Part shown: positions 1-8,899 of the stretch, piece after piece | Layout: each line of letters starts with the position of its first letter | How positions within the stretch are numbered: the first letter of the stretch is position 1 | Assembly: GCF_900100945.1 (NCBI RefSeq) | Contig: NZ_FNCG01000002.1 | Coordinates: 229,940 to 293,939 of the forward strand | Direction: 5' to 3' | Origin: Mucilaginibacter gossypii | Lineage (GTDB): Bacteria > Bacteroidota > Bacteroidia > Sphingobacteriales > Sphingobacteriaceae | DNA length: 64,000 nucleotides | Program-made: the position numbers and the translations under genes | Notes under the pieces: generated by a model | Seen by the model: only the letters and a program-made list of their open reading frames with translations | Databases searched by the model: none | What the model was told of the DNA's origin: nothing

Positions 1-56
1 GTGAAAGGTGAAAGGTGAAAGGTGAAAGGTGAAAGGTGAAAGGTGAAAGGTGAAAG
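1..56. repeat. Tandem heptamer array (GTGAAAG x8)
   Basis: Eight exact head-to-tail copies of GTGAAAG start at the first base of the window, so the array may extend further left. There are no spacers. The perfection of the copies suggests recent slippage and a length that may vary between strains. It lies downstream of the pyrophosphatase gene and its terminator. Confidence 0.95.
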
Positions 57-160
57 GGATTATGTTAAATAGAGGTTCTCAAATCTCGTCTATGTTCTCC
101 GCGGCCCGTTCTTATTAATAAACCGATAATCCGGCAAATCGTATAAATTCTGGTTCAAAC

Positions 161-187
161 AAAAAAAGCCGCCCTCAACAGGCGGCT
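161..187 (-). terminator. Rho-independent terminator of the pyrophosphatase gene
   Basis: Read on the minus strand, a perfect 7-bp stem AGCCGCC/GGCGGCT with a 7-nt loop is followed directly by a run of seven T. It begins 24 bp past the stop codon of the minus-strand pyrophosphatase gene, the expected place for its transcript end. Confidence 0.85.
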
Positions 188-210
188 CTCTTCATTAACT
201 ATAAAAGCTA

Positions 211-2454
211 TTAAACGCTTTTCTCTGCTTTAACAACCACATGAATGCTCATAGGGTGTTTGTTCATTTCTTTTTGAATCCTGGCGCTGGTTGCAGCCGA
301 ATGGCTGTTCAGGTGCGGGGCAATAACCAGTGAAACTATCGACATTAACTTAATAAGGATGTTCATGGATGGGCCTGAAGTATCTTTAAACGGATCACCT
401 ACAGTATCACCTGTTACTGATGCTTTGTGCGGTTCCGATTTTTTGTAGAAGATCTCGCCATTGATATCGCAGCCTTTCTCAAATGATTTTTTGGCGTTGT
501 CCCATGCACCACCTGCATTGCTTTGGAAAATCCCCATCAATACGCCCGATACGGTAACGCCTGCCAGCAAGCCGCCTAACACTTCGGGGCCAAAGGCAAA
601 ACCGATGATGATAGGGGTGATCAGCGCGATTAAACCAGGGGCAACCATTTCGCGGATAGATGCTTTGGTAGATATGGCCACGCATTTTTCGTATTCTGGT
701 TTACCCTCGTAAGTCATGATACCCGGAATTTCGCGGAACTGGCGCCTAACTTCTTCTACCATGGCCATGGCGGCCCTGCCCACGGCTGCTATCGCCAAGG
801 CAGAAAAAATGAATGGAATCATTCCGCCAACAAACAGACCTGCCAATACATTGGCTTTATAAATATCAATATGTTCAATGCCTGCAACGCCCACAAAAGC
901 CGCAAATAAGGCTAATGAAGTTAATGCTGCTGAAGCAATGGCAAAACCTTTACCTGTAGCGGCTGTAGTGTTACCAACAGCGTCCAGGTTATCGGTACGG
1001 TGGCGTACTTCTTCGGGCAGGCGGCTCATTTCGGCAATACCGCCGGCATTATCCGCAATAGGCCCAAAAGCATCTATCGCCAGCTGCATGGCCGTTGTTG
1101 CCATCATACCGGCGGCGGCGATAGCTACACCATATAAACCGGCAAAGTAATATGACCCGTAAATACCCGATGCCAAAACAAGGATAGGCAGTACAGTTGA
1201 TTCCATACCTACAGATAAACCGCCGATGATATTGGTAGCGTGACCGGTTGACGACTGCCTGATAATGCTCAATACCGGGCGTTTACCCATGGCGGTGTAG
1301 TACTCGGTTATAATCGACATTAAAGTACCTACTACGAGGCCAACCAATATCGATCCAAAAACACCGTTTTTTGTAAAAGGTATCACGTCAGTTTTTACTA
1401 CCCCGTTAACTTCATCACGTACCATGTGAAATTCGTCCGAAGGTAACATCCATTGAACAACAAAATAAGTAGCTACAGCAGTTAGTATAATTGATGCCCA
1501 GTTACCTATGTTCAATGCTTTTTGCACACTGTCGGTTTCTGATTTGATTTTCACCATAGCCGCGCCCACTATCGAAAATATCAAGCCAAGGCCGGCAATT
1601 ACCATTGGCAGCAATACGGGGGCAATACCACCGAATTTATCGTGTGATACGATTTCACGGCCCAGCACCATAGTAGCCAGCATAGTAGCTACATATGAGC
1701 CAAAAAGGTCGGCACCCATACCTGCAACATCGCCTACGTTATCACCTACGTTATCGGCAATGGTGGCCGGGTTGCGCACGTCATCCTCGGGGATACCGGC
1801 TTCAACTTTACCAACAAGGTCAGCACCTACGTCGGCCGCTTTGGTGTAAATGCCACCGCCAACACGGGCAAACAGCGCTATGGATTCTGCACCTAATGAA
1901 AAACCGGCTAAAACGTCAAGCGCTTTTGCCATGGCTTCGCCGTTAACACTGCTGCCTGCTACTTTAACAACATAAAACTGATAAAAAACAATAAAAAGCG
2001 ATCCTAAACCAATAATAGCCAAACCGGCCACACCCAGGCCCATTACGGTTCCGCCGGTAAACGATACTTTTAAAGCTTGTGCCAAACTGGTCCGTGCGGC
2101 CTGTGTGGTTCGTACGTTAGCTTTGGTAGCAATACGCATCCCCAGATAACCTGCAAAGGCAGATAGAAACGCGCCTATCAGAAATGATATGGCAATAACA
2201 GGACTTGAAGTAGCAACCGTTGTGCCCGACCATGCCAGCAAAATACCGGCAACCACAACAAATCCGCCTAATATTTTCCATTCGGCACGTAAAAAGGCCA
2301 TAGCGCCATCTGCAATGTAACCGGCAAGCATGGCCATGTCGCCGTCACCGGCGTTTTGTTTGGTAACCCAGGCGGCTTTAATAGCCATAACAAGGATCCC
2401 GATAAGCCCCAAAACAGGAATTAAATAAATTAAATAATTGTTCAGAAAATCCAT
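211..2454 (-). CDS. hppA: Membrane-bound ion-translocating pyrophosphatase, K+-dependent type
   Basis: This integral membrane pump hydrolyses cytoplasmic pyrophosphate and moves H+ and/or Na+ out of the cytoplasm. About 747 residues and some 16 hydrophobic segments fit the family. The acidic substrate-binding loop shows [20 protein letters not shown], and EYYT follows further on. The selectivity motif reads GNTTAATG: Ala at about residue 498 and Gly at 501 correspond to the positions (460/463 in Carboxydothermus numbering) that mark the K+-dependent subfamily; K+-independent enzymes have Lys there. H+ versus Na+ specificity is not settled. An upstream in-frame ATG at 2511 would add 19 poorly conserved residues; 2454 (MDFLNN) is preferred because the first helix starts right after it. 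It is monocistronic with its own terminator and divergent from the permease. Confidence 0.96.
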   Translation of the reverse strand: MDFLNNYLIYLIPVLGLIGILVMAIKAAWVTKQNAGDGDMAMLAGYIADGAMAFLRAEWKILGGFVVVAGILLAWSGTTVATSSPVIAISFLIGAFLSAFAGYLGMRIATKANVRTTQAARTSLAQALKVSFTGGTVMGLGVAGLAIIGLGSLFIVFYQFYVVKVAGSSVNGEAMAKALDVLAGFSLGAESIALFARVGGGIYTKAADVGADLVGKVEAGIPEDDVRNPATIADNVGDNVGDVAGMGADLFGSYVATMLATMVLGREIVSHDKFGGIAPVLLPMVIAGLGLIFSIVGAAMVKIKSETDSVQKALNIGNWASIILTAVATYFVVQWMLPSDEFHMVRDEVNGVVKTDVIPFTKNGVFGSILVGLVVGTLMSIITEYYTAMGKRPVLSIIRQSSTGHATNIIGGLSVGMESTVLPILVLASGIYGSYYFAGLYGVAIAAAGMMATTAMQLAIDAFGPIADNAGGIAEMSRLPEEVRHRTDNLDAVGNTTAATGKGFAIASAALTSLALFAAFVGVAGIEHIDIYKANVLAGLFVGGMIPFIFSALAIAAVGRAAMAMVEEVRRQFREIPGIMTYEGKPEYEKCVAISTKASIREMVAPGLIALITPIIIGFAFGPEVLGGLLAGVTVSGVLMGIFQSNAGGAWDNAKKSFEKGCDINGEIFYKKSEPHKASVTGDTVGDPFKDTSGPSMNILIKLMSIVSLVIAPHLNSHSAATSARIQKEMNKHPMSIHVVVKAEKSV

Positions 2455-2609
2455 ATCACAAATTTGGTTTAATAAAGTAGTACTGCTTGGTTTAACAGTG
2501 TGTAATAACAATTGGTGATTGCAAAATAGTAATTTTATTTATTTACTATAGTGATCGTTAATATTAAAGTTTTTTGAATAGTTTAGAGATTTAAACCCTA
2601 AAACAATAT

Positions 2610-4076
2610 ATGGCGAAAAACTCATCGCAACCAAAAATGAAACATGAGCTTAGCTTGCTGGACGGTACCATGCTGGTATCAGGATCCATGATAGGCTCAG
2701 GTATTTTTATTGTTAGTGCAGATATTACCCGTAACGTTGGCTCGGCTGGCTGGCTGATAGCTATCTGGGTTATCACCGGTTTCATGACCCTTACCGCGGC
2801 CCTAAGTTATGGCGAATTGAGCGGTATGTTTCCCAAAGCTGGTGGCCAATATGTATATTTAAAGGAGGCTTACAACAAGCTCGTCGCTTTTTTATATGGT
2901 TGGAGCTTTTTTGCAGTGATCCAAACGGGCACTATCGCGGCGGTGGGGGTGGCTTTCAGTAAATTCACCGCCTATTTAATACCTGCTTTTAGCGAGGATA
3001 ATATATTATGGAAGTTGCAAACCGGGGCAACATCAACGGGTGATGCGAAGTTTTTTGCTATAAGTGCCGCCCAGGTGGTATCTATTATATTGATCATTAT
3101 CCTTACTTATGTAAATACCCGCGGGGTAAAGGGCGGAAAGGTTATTCAAACCGTTTTTACTTTAACCAAGCTTATCAGTCTTTTTGGTCTTATAATTTTT
3201 GGCCTTTTTGCTTTTAAAGCAGATATATGGCATGCCAACTGGACAAACGCGTGGGATTTGCATAACCTAAATAAAGACGGCAGCATTACTACTCTCACCA
3301 CAGGTACAGCACTTGGCGCTATTGCCGCAGCCATGGTTGGTTCTATCTTTAGTAGCGATGCCTGGAATAGTGTGACCTTTGTTGCCGGCGAAATGAAGAA
3401 CCCGAAACGCGACGTTGCTTTAAGTATGATGTGGGGTACTATCATTGTGACTTTTATTTACGTGATGGCCAATGTGGTCTACACTGGCGTATTGTCATTA
3501 CATGAAATTACTGTTGCCGATAAGGATAGGGTGGCTGTAGCTGCTTCACACGTTATTTTTGGTAACGTGGGCACTTACATAATTGCCCTTATGATCATGG
3601 TGTCAACGTTTGGCTGTAATAACGGTTTGATCCTTTCGGGGGCGAGGGTTTATTACACTATGGCCAAAGATGGTCTGTTTTTCAAGAAAACAGGCAGCCT
3701 GAATAAATTTGGTGTGCCACAGTTTGGTTTATGGATCCAGTGCGTAGTTGCCTCGTTACTTTGTCTGAGTGGTCGTTATGGCGATTTGCTGGATATGATC
3801 TCATTTGTGGTAGTGGTATTTTATGTACTGACTATATTGGGCATATTTATTTTACGTGCTAAACTCCCTGATGCCGAACGTCCTTATAAAGCTATAGGTT
3901 ATCCCATTTTGCCTGCACTTTACATTGTCATGGGGATTGCATTTTGTATTTTGTTGCTTGTTTATAAACAAAGCTTTACACTTATCGGGCTCGGAATTGT
4001 GCTTATAGGTTTACCGATATATTATATTTCGCAACGGAACGTTAAAAAACAGGATGAGGCGCTTACTGGTAATTAG
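2610..4076 (+). CDS. APC-superfamily amino acid permease
   Basis: A 488-residue polytopic membrane transporter of the amino acid-polyamine-organocation superfamily, with about 12 hydrophobic segments. The substrate-backbone motif of helix 1, GSGIF, lies at residues 29-33, and helix 2-3 shows the usual SYGELSGMFPKAGGQYVYL pattern. This resembles the LAT/YfnA-like permeases that import or exchange amino acids; the substrate cannot be read from the sequence. The last 23 bp overlap the start of the carboxypeptidase gene in another frame, so the two are probably translated together; a link between peptide or D-alanine recycling and cell-wall trimming is inference. The start at 2610 has an A-rich leader. 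Confidence 0.9.
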   Translation: MAKNSSQPKMKHELSLLDGTMLVSGSMIGSGIFIVSADITRNVGSAGWLIAIWVITGFMTLTAALSYGELSGMFPKAGGQYVYLKEAYNKLVAFLYGWSFFAVIQTGTIAAVGVAFSKFTAYLIPAFSEDNILWKLQTGATSTGDAKFFAISAAQVVSIILIIILTYVNTRGVKGGKVIQTVFTLTKLISLFGLIIFGLFAFKADIWHANWTNAWDLHNLNKDGSITTLTTGTALGAIAAAMVGSIFSSDAWNSVTFVAGEMKNPKRDVALSMMWGTIIVTFIYVMANVVYTGVLSLHEITVADKDRVAVAASHVIFGNVGTYIIALMIMVSTFGCNNGLILSGARVYYTMAKDGLFFKKTGSLNKFGVPQFGLWIQCVVASLLCLSGRYGDLLDMISFVVVVFYVLTILGIFILRAKLPDAERPYKAIGYPILPALYIVMGIAFCILLLVYKQSFTLIGLGIVLIGLPIYYISQRNVKKQDEALTGN

Positions 4077-5460
4077 TTTTTTATTTATAGGAGAGTCTGT
4101 TGCGGCGCAAACGCTTCAGCAAAAAATATCAAATGCTTTTGGGAGGTTGCAGGCGGATAGCCAGTGCAATTATGCTTCAGTATCATTAACCGTACTTGAT
4201 GCCAAAACCGGGGAACAGGTGTTTGGCGGTAACCCTAACATGGGTTTGGCTACCGCTTCAACGCTTAAAACCATTACCAGTATTACGGCTTTTAATATTT
4301 TAGGTCCCGATTTTCAATATCAAACGCAATTAGGTTATACCGGCGAGATTGGGGCCGATGGCACCCTGACCGGAGATATCATCATTAAAGGTGCTGGCGA
4401 TCCAACCCTGGGCAGCTGGCGTTATGAGCAAACCAAAGAGGGGCGTGTAATAGCCCTTATGGCCGATGCCCTGCAAAAGGCCGGGATCAAAAAAGTTAAC
4501 GGCCGCATCATTGGCGATGACAGCATCTTCGGTACACAATCCATCCCCGAAGGCTGGATCTGGCAGGACATCGGTAACTATTACGGAGCCGGTACATCGG
4601 GTCTTTGCTGGCGCGAAAATCAATTTGATATAAAGCTGCGTACGGGTGCGGTTGGTAGCCAAGTTGGCATATCGCGTACTATTCCGCTGATGCCATACCT
4701 TGCATTTAAAAGCGAGTTGACAAATGGTTCTGCCGGATCAGGCGATAATGCTTATGCTTTTTTACCGGTTGACAGTAAAGTAATATATCTGCGTGGTACT
4801 TATGCCATTGATCAGGATAAGAAAAGTATTTCGGCGGCCTTACCCGATGCTGCTTATGATGCTGCGTTGCGGCTCAATGATACGCTGAGGGGTTTAGGTA
4901 TCATTATCGGTAATGAGCCGGAATCAGCCAATACGTTGAGCGCTAAAAACCTGCCATTGCCTGTAATTGCTAAAAATCTGGCAACTATATCATCACCAAC
5001 TTTAAGCAAAATAGTTTACTGGCTTAATCAGAAAAGTATTAACCTTTACGCTGAGCAACTGCTCAAAACCATAGCCTGGAAACAGGGACGCAAGCCTACA
5101 ACGGCAAATGGTGTGGATGAGGTACAAAAGTTTTGGGCGGCCAAAGGTATAGATACCCGCAGCATGAATATTTACGACGGCAGCGGCCTTTCGCCCGGTG
5201 ACAGGGTAACTACGTTAACGCTGGCCCGCATCCTGCAATCGGCAAAGAAGGAAAGCTGGTTTGCTGATTTTTATACAAGTCTGCCGGTTTATAATGATAT
5301 GAAAATGAAAAGCGGTAGCATCAACAATGTGTTGTGCTATGCCGGTTATCAAACCAAAAACGGGCGAGAGCTTTGTTTTTCTATCATGGTTAATAATTTC
5401 AGCGGCCCGAGCCGTGGTATAAAGGAGAAAATGTTCAGGGTGTTGGATGAATTGAAGTAG
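4054..5460 (+). CDS. dacB: D-alanyl-D-alanine carboxypeptidase/endopeptidase (PBP4, peptidase S13)
   Basis: A periplasmic penicillin-binding protein that trims or cleaves peptidoglycan stem peptides. It starts with a signal peptide (about residues 1-18, cleavage near VAA-QT). All three serine-acyltransferase motifs are present: S69-T-L-K72 with the nucleophile and general base, S328-I-N330 in the SxN position, and K419-S-G421 in the KTG position. The long insertion between SxxK and SxN and the length of 468 residues are typical of class C PBP4 (DacB). The ATG lies inside the end of the permease gene (23-bp overlap), which argues for translational coupling. Family assignment is firm; the symbol is by homology to E. 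coli dacB. Confidence 0.93.
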   Translation: MRRLLVISFLFIGESVAAQTLQQKISNAFGRLQADSQCNYASVSLTVLDAKTGEQVFGGNPNMGLATASTLKTITSITAFNILGPDFQYQTQLGYTGEIGADGTLTGDIIIKGAGDPTLGSWRYEQTKEGRVIALMADALQKAGIKKVNGRIIGDDSIFGTQSIPEGWIWQDIGNYYGAGTSGLCWRENQFDIKLRTGAVGSQVGISRTIPLMPYLAFKSELTNGSAGSGDNAYAFLPVDSKVIYLRGTYAIDQDKKSISAALPDAAYDAALRLNDTLRGLGIIIGNEPESANTLSAKNLPLPVIAKNLATISSPTLSKIVYWLNQKSINLYAEQLLKTIAWKQGRKPTTANGVDEVQKFWAAKGIDTRSMNIYDGSGLSPGDRVTTLTLARILQSAKKESWFADFYTSLPVYNDMKMKSGSINNVLCYAGYQTKNGRELCFSIMVNNFSGPSRGIKEKMFRVLDELK

Positions 5461-5528
5461 TAAGAGTTTACAGGAATAATTTTGATGATTTGACGTTATA
5501 TAGTGAACTTAATACTATAAACCTCATC

Positions 5529-5984
5529 ATGAAAATATTAACCTTAGCTCCCCACAAACCTATTACCTACGCTCCTGGATTAATTAGCCTGGTTTTACTT
5601 CCTGTGCTTTGCGTGCTTTTCTTTCACCAGCATAAAGTGTTTACACAACGGAACTGCATTGATTTGGTAATGTTTGATCCTTCGTGGCCCAAACTGACAC
5701 CTTCAGAACATAAGGTTAGTTTTCCGCCCGATAGAAGTTTTATCGATGTTAACCTCAATGGAGATCCTGCGAGTGACAGGTCATTGCTTGACTTTGCCCG
5801 TATGGAGATCCGTACCATGCTTAAAACCAGGAATACCACGCTTGGCATACGCTTTCATTTTGGCAATAAATCGCGATATTGGACATATGTGAATGCGCTT
5901 GATATTTGTTATACTGAAAAGGTGCAGTCATGGATGGCTTATCAGGATTATATTTACGTTGTATATGTAAAACCCCGATATTAG
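5529..5984 (+). CDS. Hypothetical membrane-anchored protein
   Basis: A protein of about 151 residues that I do not recognise as a named family. It has a short cytoplasmic start (MKILTLAPHKP), one membrane segment at about residues 18-34, then a soluble part of some 115 residues that would face the periplasm. That layout recalls ExbD-like single-pass proteins, but no ExbD signature is visible. The start at 5529 is preferred over an in-frame 5490 start because it sits just before the conserved-looking MKIL and membrane segment. It precedes a small lipoprotein gene by 25 bp, and the two may be co-transcribed. Confidence 0.7.
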   Translation: MKILTLAPHKPITYAPGLISLVLLPVLCVLFFHQHKVFTQRNCIDLVMFDPSWPKLTPSEHKVSFPPDRSFIDVNLNGDPASDRSLLDFARMEIRTMLKTRNTTLGIRFHFGNKSRYWTYVNALDICYTEKVQSWMAYQDYIYVVYVKPRY

Positions 5985-6009
5985 TACAAGTTGAAGAACA
6001 TATAAACCA

Positions 6010-6405
6010 ATGAAAAAACTCAATATCCTTTTACTTGTGATAGCATCATTCGTTGCCTGCAAAAGCAAAACCAGCTCAAATGATGATGTCCAGTCCATCA
6101 AATTTAAGTTCACAGAGCTTGGCCGCGAAACTCAGTTCAGGATCACCTGCGATAAGTTTGATTATTACTTCCCCGAAGGGAAAGAAAAAAACTTTAACAA
6201 AAAGCCGGGAATTGATAGTGTTATGCAATTGCTAACCGGTATGAAGATGGTGAGTGACGGTACAGAACCGGACGTGCGCGGGAAGATCTATATTACACAC
6301 ACTACCAAAACCGTTGATACCGTATGTGTTGGCGCTAAAGCACTCAGCTACAAAGGTACAACTTATGAAACGCCACAGGAGCTGTTGGTGTTGATACAAA
6401 AATAG
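6010..6405 (+). CDS. Small hypothetical lipoprotein
   Basis: A 131-residue protein with a type II signal peptide: MKKLNILLLVIASFVAC, with the lipobox cysteine at residue 17. The mature part is polar, probably beta-rich, and has no motif I recognise. It likely sits in the inner or outer membrane facing the periplasm. It follows the single-pass protein closely, and its 3' end faces the REC-Crp gene across about 80 bp with no obvious terminator. Confidence 0.8.
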   Translation: MKKLNILLLVIASFVACKSKTSSNDDVQSIKFKFTELGRETQFRITCDKFDYYFPEGKEKNFNKKPGIDSVMQLLTGMKMVSDGTEPDVRGKIYITHTTKTVDTVCVGAKALSYKGTTYETPQELLVLIQK

Positions 6406-6485
6406 GTTGCACAGGGGTGCAAATGGTTTGTTGTAATCAAATCATTACTTAGGGAATGAGCAGGATCATCTAAAAATAGCAGCGG

Positions 6486-7529
6486 TCAGTTTTTCATTTT
6501 GGCCAGCCGTTCGGGCGAAAGCACGGTGATCTGGCTTCCTTTTTTATCGATTAGGTTTTCATCTTTAAAATCGGTAAGGGTACGGCTCACAGTTTCAGTT
6601 GCCACACCGGCCATAGCAGCAAGGTCTTCCCGCGAAATTTTGAAATCCCCACCCTGCTGTTTATGCAGTCGCACCAGGGTATCGGCCATCCTTTTCCGTA
6701 CTGAGTTATACGCAAGCTGCAATAATTGCTCTTCCCGGTCGCGGATATGATTAGAAAGCAGTTTGATAAACTCACGCGCAATATCAGGGTATAAATTGAG
6801 CAAGTTGTCTAATTGATCTTTAGGGATCAGGCACAGATGGCTGTCCTCCATGGCGGTCGCTGTGTCGATATAAGCCTCGTTCGAAAGTAGAGCATTTACG
6901 CCAAGGTATTCCTCGGCAGAGTGGATGGCGGTCATCAACTCACGGCCATCGTTTGCCAGTTTAACGGTTTTAACCCTGCCTTTCAATATCAGGTACAAGC
7001 CATTTCCCTTATCACCATCATAATAAATTACCTGGTCTTTTTTAAACAGGCGTACCTTGCGTTCGCCAATAATACGTTTAAGTTCAGCGAGACCGCTGTT
7101 CTTCGATACAATTGAATTTAGGTTTTCGAGCGATTGACTATAAAAGCATTGCTGGGCAGTTTTTTTCCTGAGCCTGCTTTCAATGGCGTTCAGCAGTTCA
7201 ATATCATCAAAAGGCTTGGTTAAGTAATCATCGGCACCCATTTCCATACCTTTACGTTGGTCAATCCGTTCGGCCTTTGCGGTTAAAAATATAAAAGGTA
7301 TGGCGGCAGTTTCGGGATTTTTATTCAGCATAAATAAAACGCCATAACCATCAAGTTCGGGCATCATGATATCGCAAAGTATTACATCGGGCAGGTTGTT
7401 AACGGCCAGTTCAATACCGGTTTTACCATTATCGGCTTCAAATACCGTGTAACCGGCCAGCCCCAGTATTTCTACCACGTTTTCGCGGATATCGTTGTTA
7501 TCTTCGATGATAAGGATTTTTTGGTTCAT
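6486..7529 (-). CDS. Response regulator: receiver domain fused to Crp/Fnr-type DNA-binding module
   Basis: A 347-residue protein with a CheY-like receiver at about 1-125 and a Crp/Fnr module at about 150-345. The receiver has the acidic pair E9/D10, phospho-acceptor D53, T83 and K105. The second part has a cNMP-binding-type beta-roll (the YYDGDKGNGLYLILKG stretch) and a C-terminal winged helix containing ISREDLAAMAGVATETVSR, the Crp-type recognition helix. No FNR cysteine cluster is present and the cAMP-contact residues do not look conserved, so control probably comes from phosphorylation rather than ligand. Its ATG overlaps the stop of the upstream kinase gene by 4 bp, which marks the kinase as its partner. 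The usual output domains of receivers are LuxR or OmpR type; a Crp output is uncommon. Confidence 0.93.
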   Translation of the reverse strand: MNQKILIIEDNNDIRENVVEILGLAGYTVFEADNGKTGIELAVNNLPDVILCDIMMPELDGYGVLFMLNKNPETAAIPFIFLTAKAERIDQRKGMEMGADDYLTKPFDDIELLNAIESRLRKKTAQQCFYSQSLENLNSIVSKNSGLAELKRIIGERKVRLFKKDQVIYYDGDKGNGLYLILKGRVKTVKLANDGRELMTAIHSAEEYLGVNALLSNEAYIDTATAMEDSHLCLIPKDQLDNLLNLYPDIAREFIKLLSNHIRDREEQLLQLAYNSVRKRMADTLVRLHKQQGGDFKISREDLAAMAGVATETVSRTLTDFKDENLIDKKGSQITVLSPERLAKMKN

Positions 7530-8713
7530 GATGCGGGAAATGAAATGGTGAATGAAGTACCCTCGTTTACGTTACTTTGAAAATCAACCCTGCCGTTCAT
7601 AAGGGCAGTGTACCGGGCCACAATATTAAGGCCTAAACCGGTACCCGCGATATTGCCTGTATTGTGCGCTCTGAAAAATGCCTCAAATAAATGCTTCTGG
7701 TCGCTTTCGGGAATGCCTATGCCATTATCTTTTACAGTAATGGAACAGCCGGAAGCATTTATTTCGGTACTAAATTCAATAAAACTGTCCTCGCCCGAAT
7801 ATTTGATGGCGTTTGTGATGAGGTTGATGATGCAGTTTTTGAGCAGATTAATATCGAGGTAAACCATACTATCTGTACCTGTATGCTGATAAAGGATATT
7901 TTGGTTTTGCTTGGCCATAATCTGCATTTCTTCAGTTAGCTCTTCGGCCAGCTTAACCAGGTCAAACCTGGTGTATGATGGTTCAATACGCCCGGCTTCC
8001 AGTTTTTCGAGCGAGAGAAAATCATTCAGAATGGTAGTGAGGTTGCCAACGGCGTTTTTGATTTTATTAACATGCTTGCTGATCTGCAGGCTGTGCAAAG
8101 GCTCGGCATATTTATCAATGAGCGAGGCTGATAATTGAACAGCGCTTAGCGGCGTACGAAACTCATGCGATGCCATGGATACAAAACGGCTTTTCAATTG
8201 CCCCAGTTCTTTCTCTTTCTCGAGAGACTGGCTTACTTCCTCCTTGGTTTTTTGCAGTTCAACAACAAATTGTTTCAAGGAGAGGGTGCGTTCCTCTACC
8301 ACCTCCTCCAGGTGTGATGTGTATTCCTTCAGCTTATCTTCAGCTTCCTTCTCACGGCTAAGGTCGTGTATAAAGCCGGCATATATTTTACGTCCCGAAA
8401 AATTTACGTCACTAACCCCAAGTCTGAACGGGAATTGGGTGCCGTCTTTACGCAAGCCTGTTACTTCACGACCTATACCAATGATATGTGGTTTACCGGT
8501 AGTTTGATATCGATTGATGTAATGATCATGCTCCTGCCTGTAAGGCTGGGGCATCAGCATCGATACATTTTTTCCGATAACTTCATGAGGTTCATATTGA
8601 AATAACTTGCAGGCCGATGGGTTAATAGATTCGACAATCCCCCGTTCATCGATAGTAATAATGCCATCGATAGCATTTTCAATAATCGCTTTTAATAAGG
8701 CAGCATTTTCCAT
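7526..8713 (-). CDS. FixL-like PAS-domain sensor histidine kinase (probable heme oxygen sensor)
   Basis: A soluble 395-residue kinase with one PAS domain (about 5-120), a coiled-coil linker (121-178), HisKA with H183 in ASHEFRTPLS, and a catalytic domain with N box (NAIKYSG), G1 (DNGIGIP) and G2 (GTGLGLNI). The PAS domain aligns without gaps to the heme pocket of Bradyrhizobium FixL (numbering from memory): H62 matches the proximal heme ligand His200, R68 matches Arg206, H76 His214, I77 Ile215, R82 Arg220, and L98/V100 match the distal Leu236/Ile238. No membrane segments are present. It is the first gene of a two-gene operon with the REC-Crp regulator. I infer oxygen, or another diatomic gas, as signal. 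Many PAS kinases share part of this motif, so heme binding remains a prediction. Confidence 0.92.
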   Translation of the reverse strand: MENAALLKAIIENAIDGIITIDERGIVESINPSACKLFQYEPHEVIGKNVSMLMPQPYRQEHDHYINRYQTTGKPHIIGIGREVTGLRKDGTQFPFRLGVSDVNFSGRKIYAGFIHDLSREKEAEDKLKEYTSHLEEVVEERTLSLKQFVVELQKTKEEVSQSLEKEKELGQLKSRFVSMASHEFRTPLSAVQLSASLIDKYAEPLHSLQISKHVNKIKNAVGNLTTILNDFLSLEKLEAGRIEPSYTRFDLVKLAEELTEEMQIMAKQNQNILYQHTGTDSMVYLDINLLKNCIINLITNAIKYSGEDSFIEFSTEINASGCSITVKDNGIGIPESDQKHLFEAFFRAHNTGNIAGTGLGLNIVARYTALMNGRVDFQSNVNEGTSFTISFPAS

Positions 8714-8747
8714 AGATGAGGTTTGAGATATTTATCTGCTTTTGCAA

Positions 8748-8763
8748 ATATCAAATTTGATAT
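8748..8763. promoter_or_regulatory. Perfect 16-bp palindrome upstream of the heme-PAS kinase
   Basis: ATATCAAATTTGATAT is a perfect palindrome 34 bp upstream of the kinase start and between divergent genes. Its half-sites (ATCAAA/TTTGAT) are in the opposite order to the Crp/Fnr consensus TTGAT-N4-ATCAA, so it may be an operator for a different regulator, or simply AT-rich chance. Confidence 0.4.
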
Positions 8764-8899
8764 GGATTTTTTACACCTAAAGATGGTATATCTTAATTAA
8801 AATTAAAATTAGGCCTTTTTTGTAAGAGGAAAGTTACCGGTAGTTAACTTTGAGTTTATCTGCTTAGGCGTTATTTGCGCCTTGTTAAAAAACAGCTCA

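Noticed and set aside
1..56. GTGAAAG array as a CRISPR
   Set aside because: Seven-base units with no spacers; it is a simple tandem repeat.
461..1946. Several plus-strand open frames opposite the pyrophosphatase gene
   Set aside because: They are antisense shadows of hppA, with no protein-like motifs and codon patterns dictated by the real gene.
8748..8763. Palindrome as an FNR box
   Set aside because: The half-sites read ATCAAA..TTTGAT, the reverse order of TTGAT..ATCAA.
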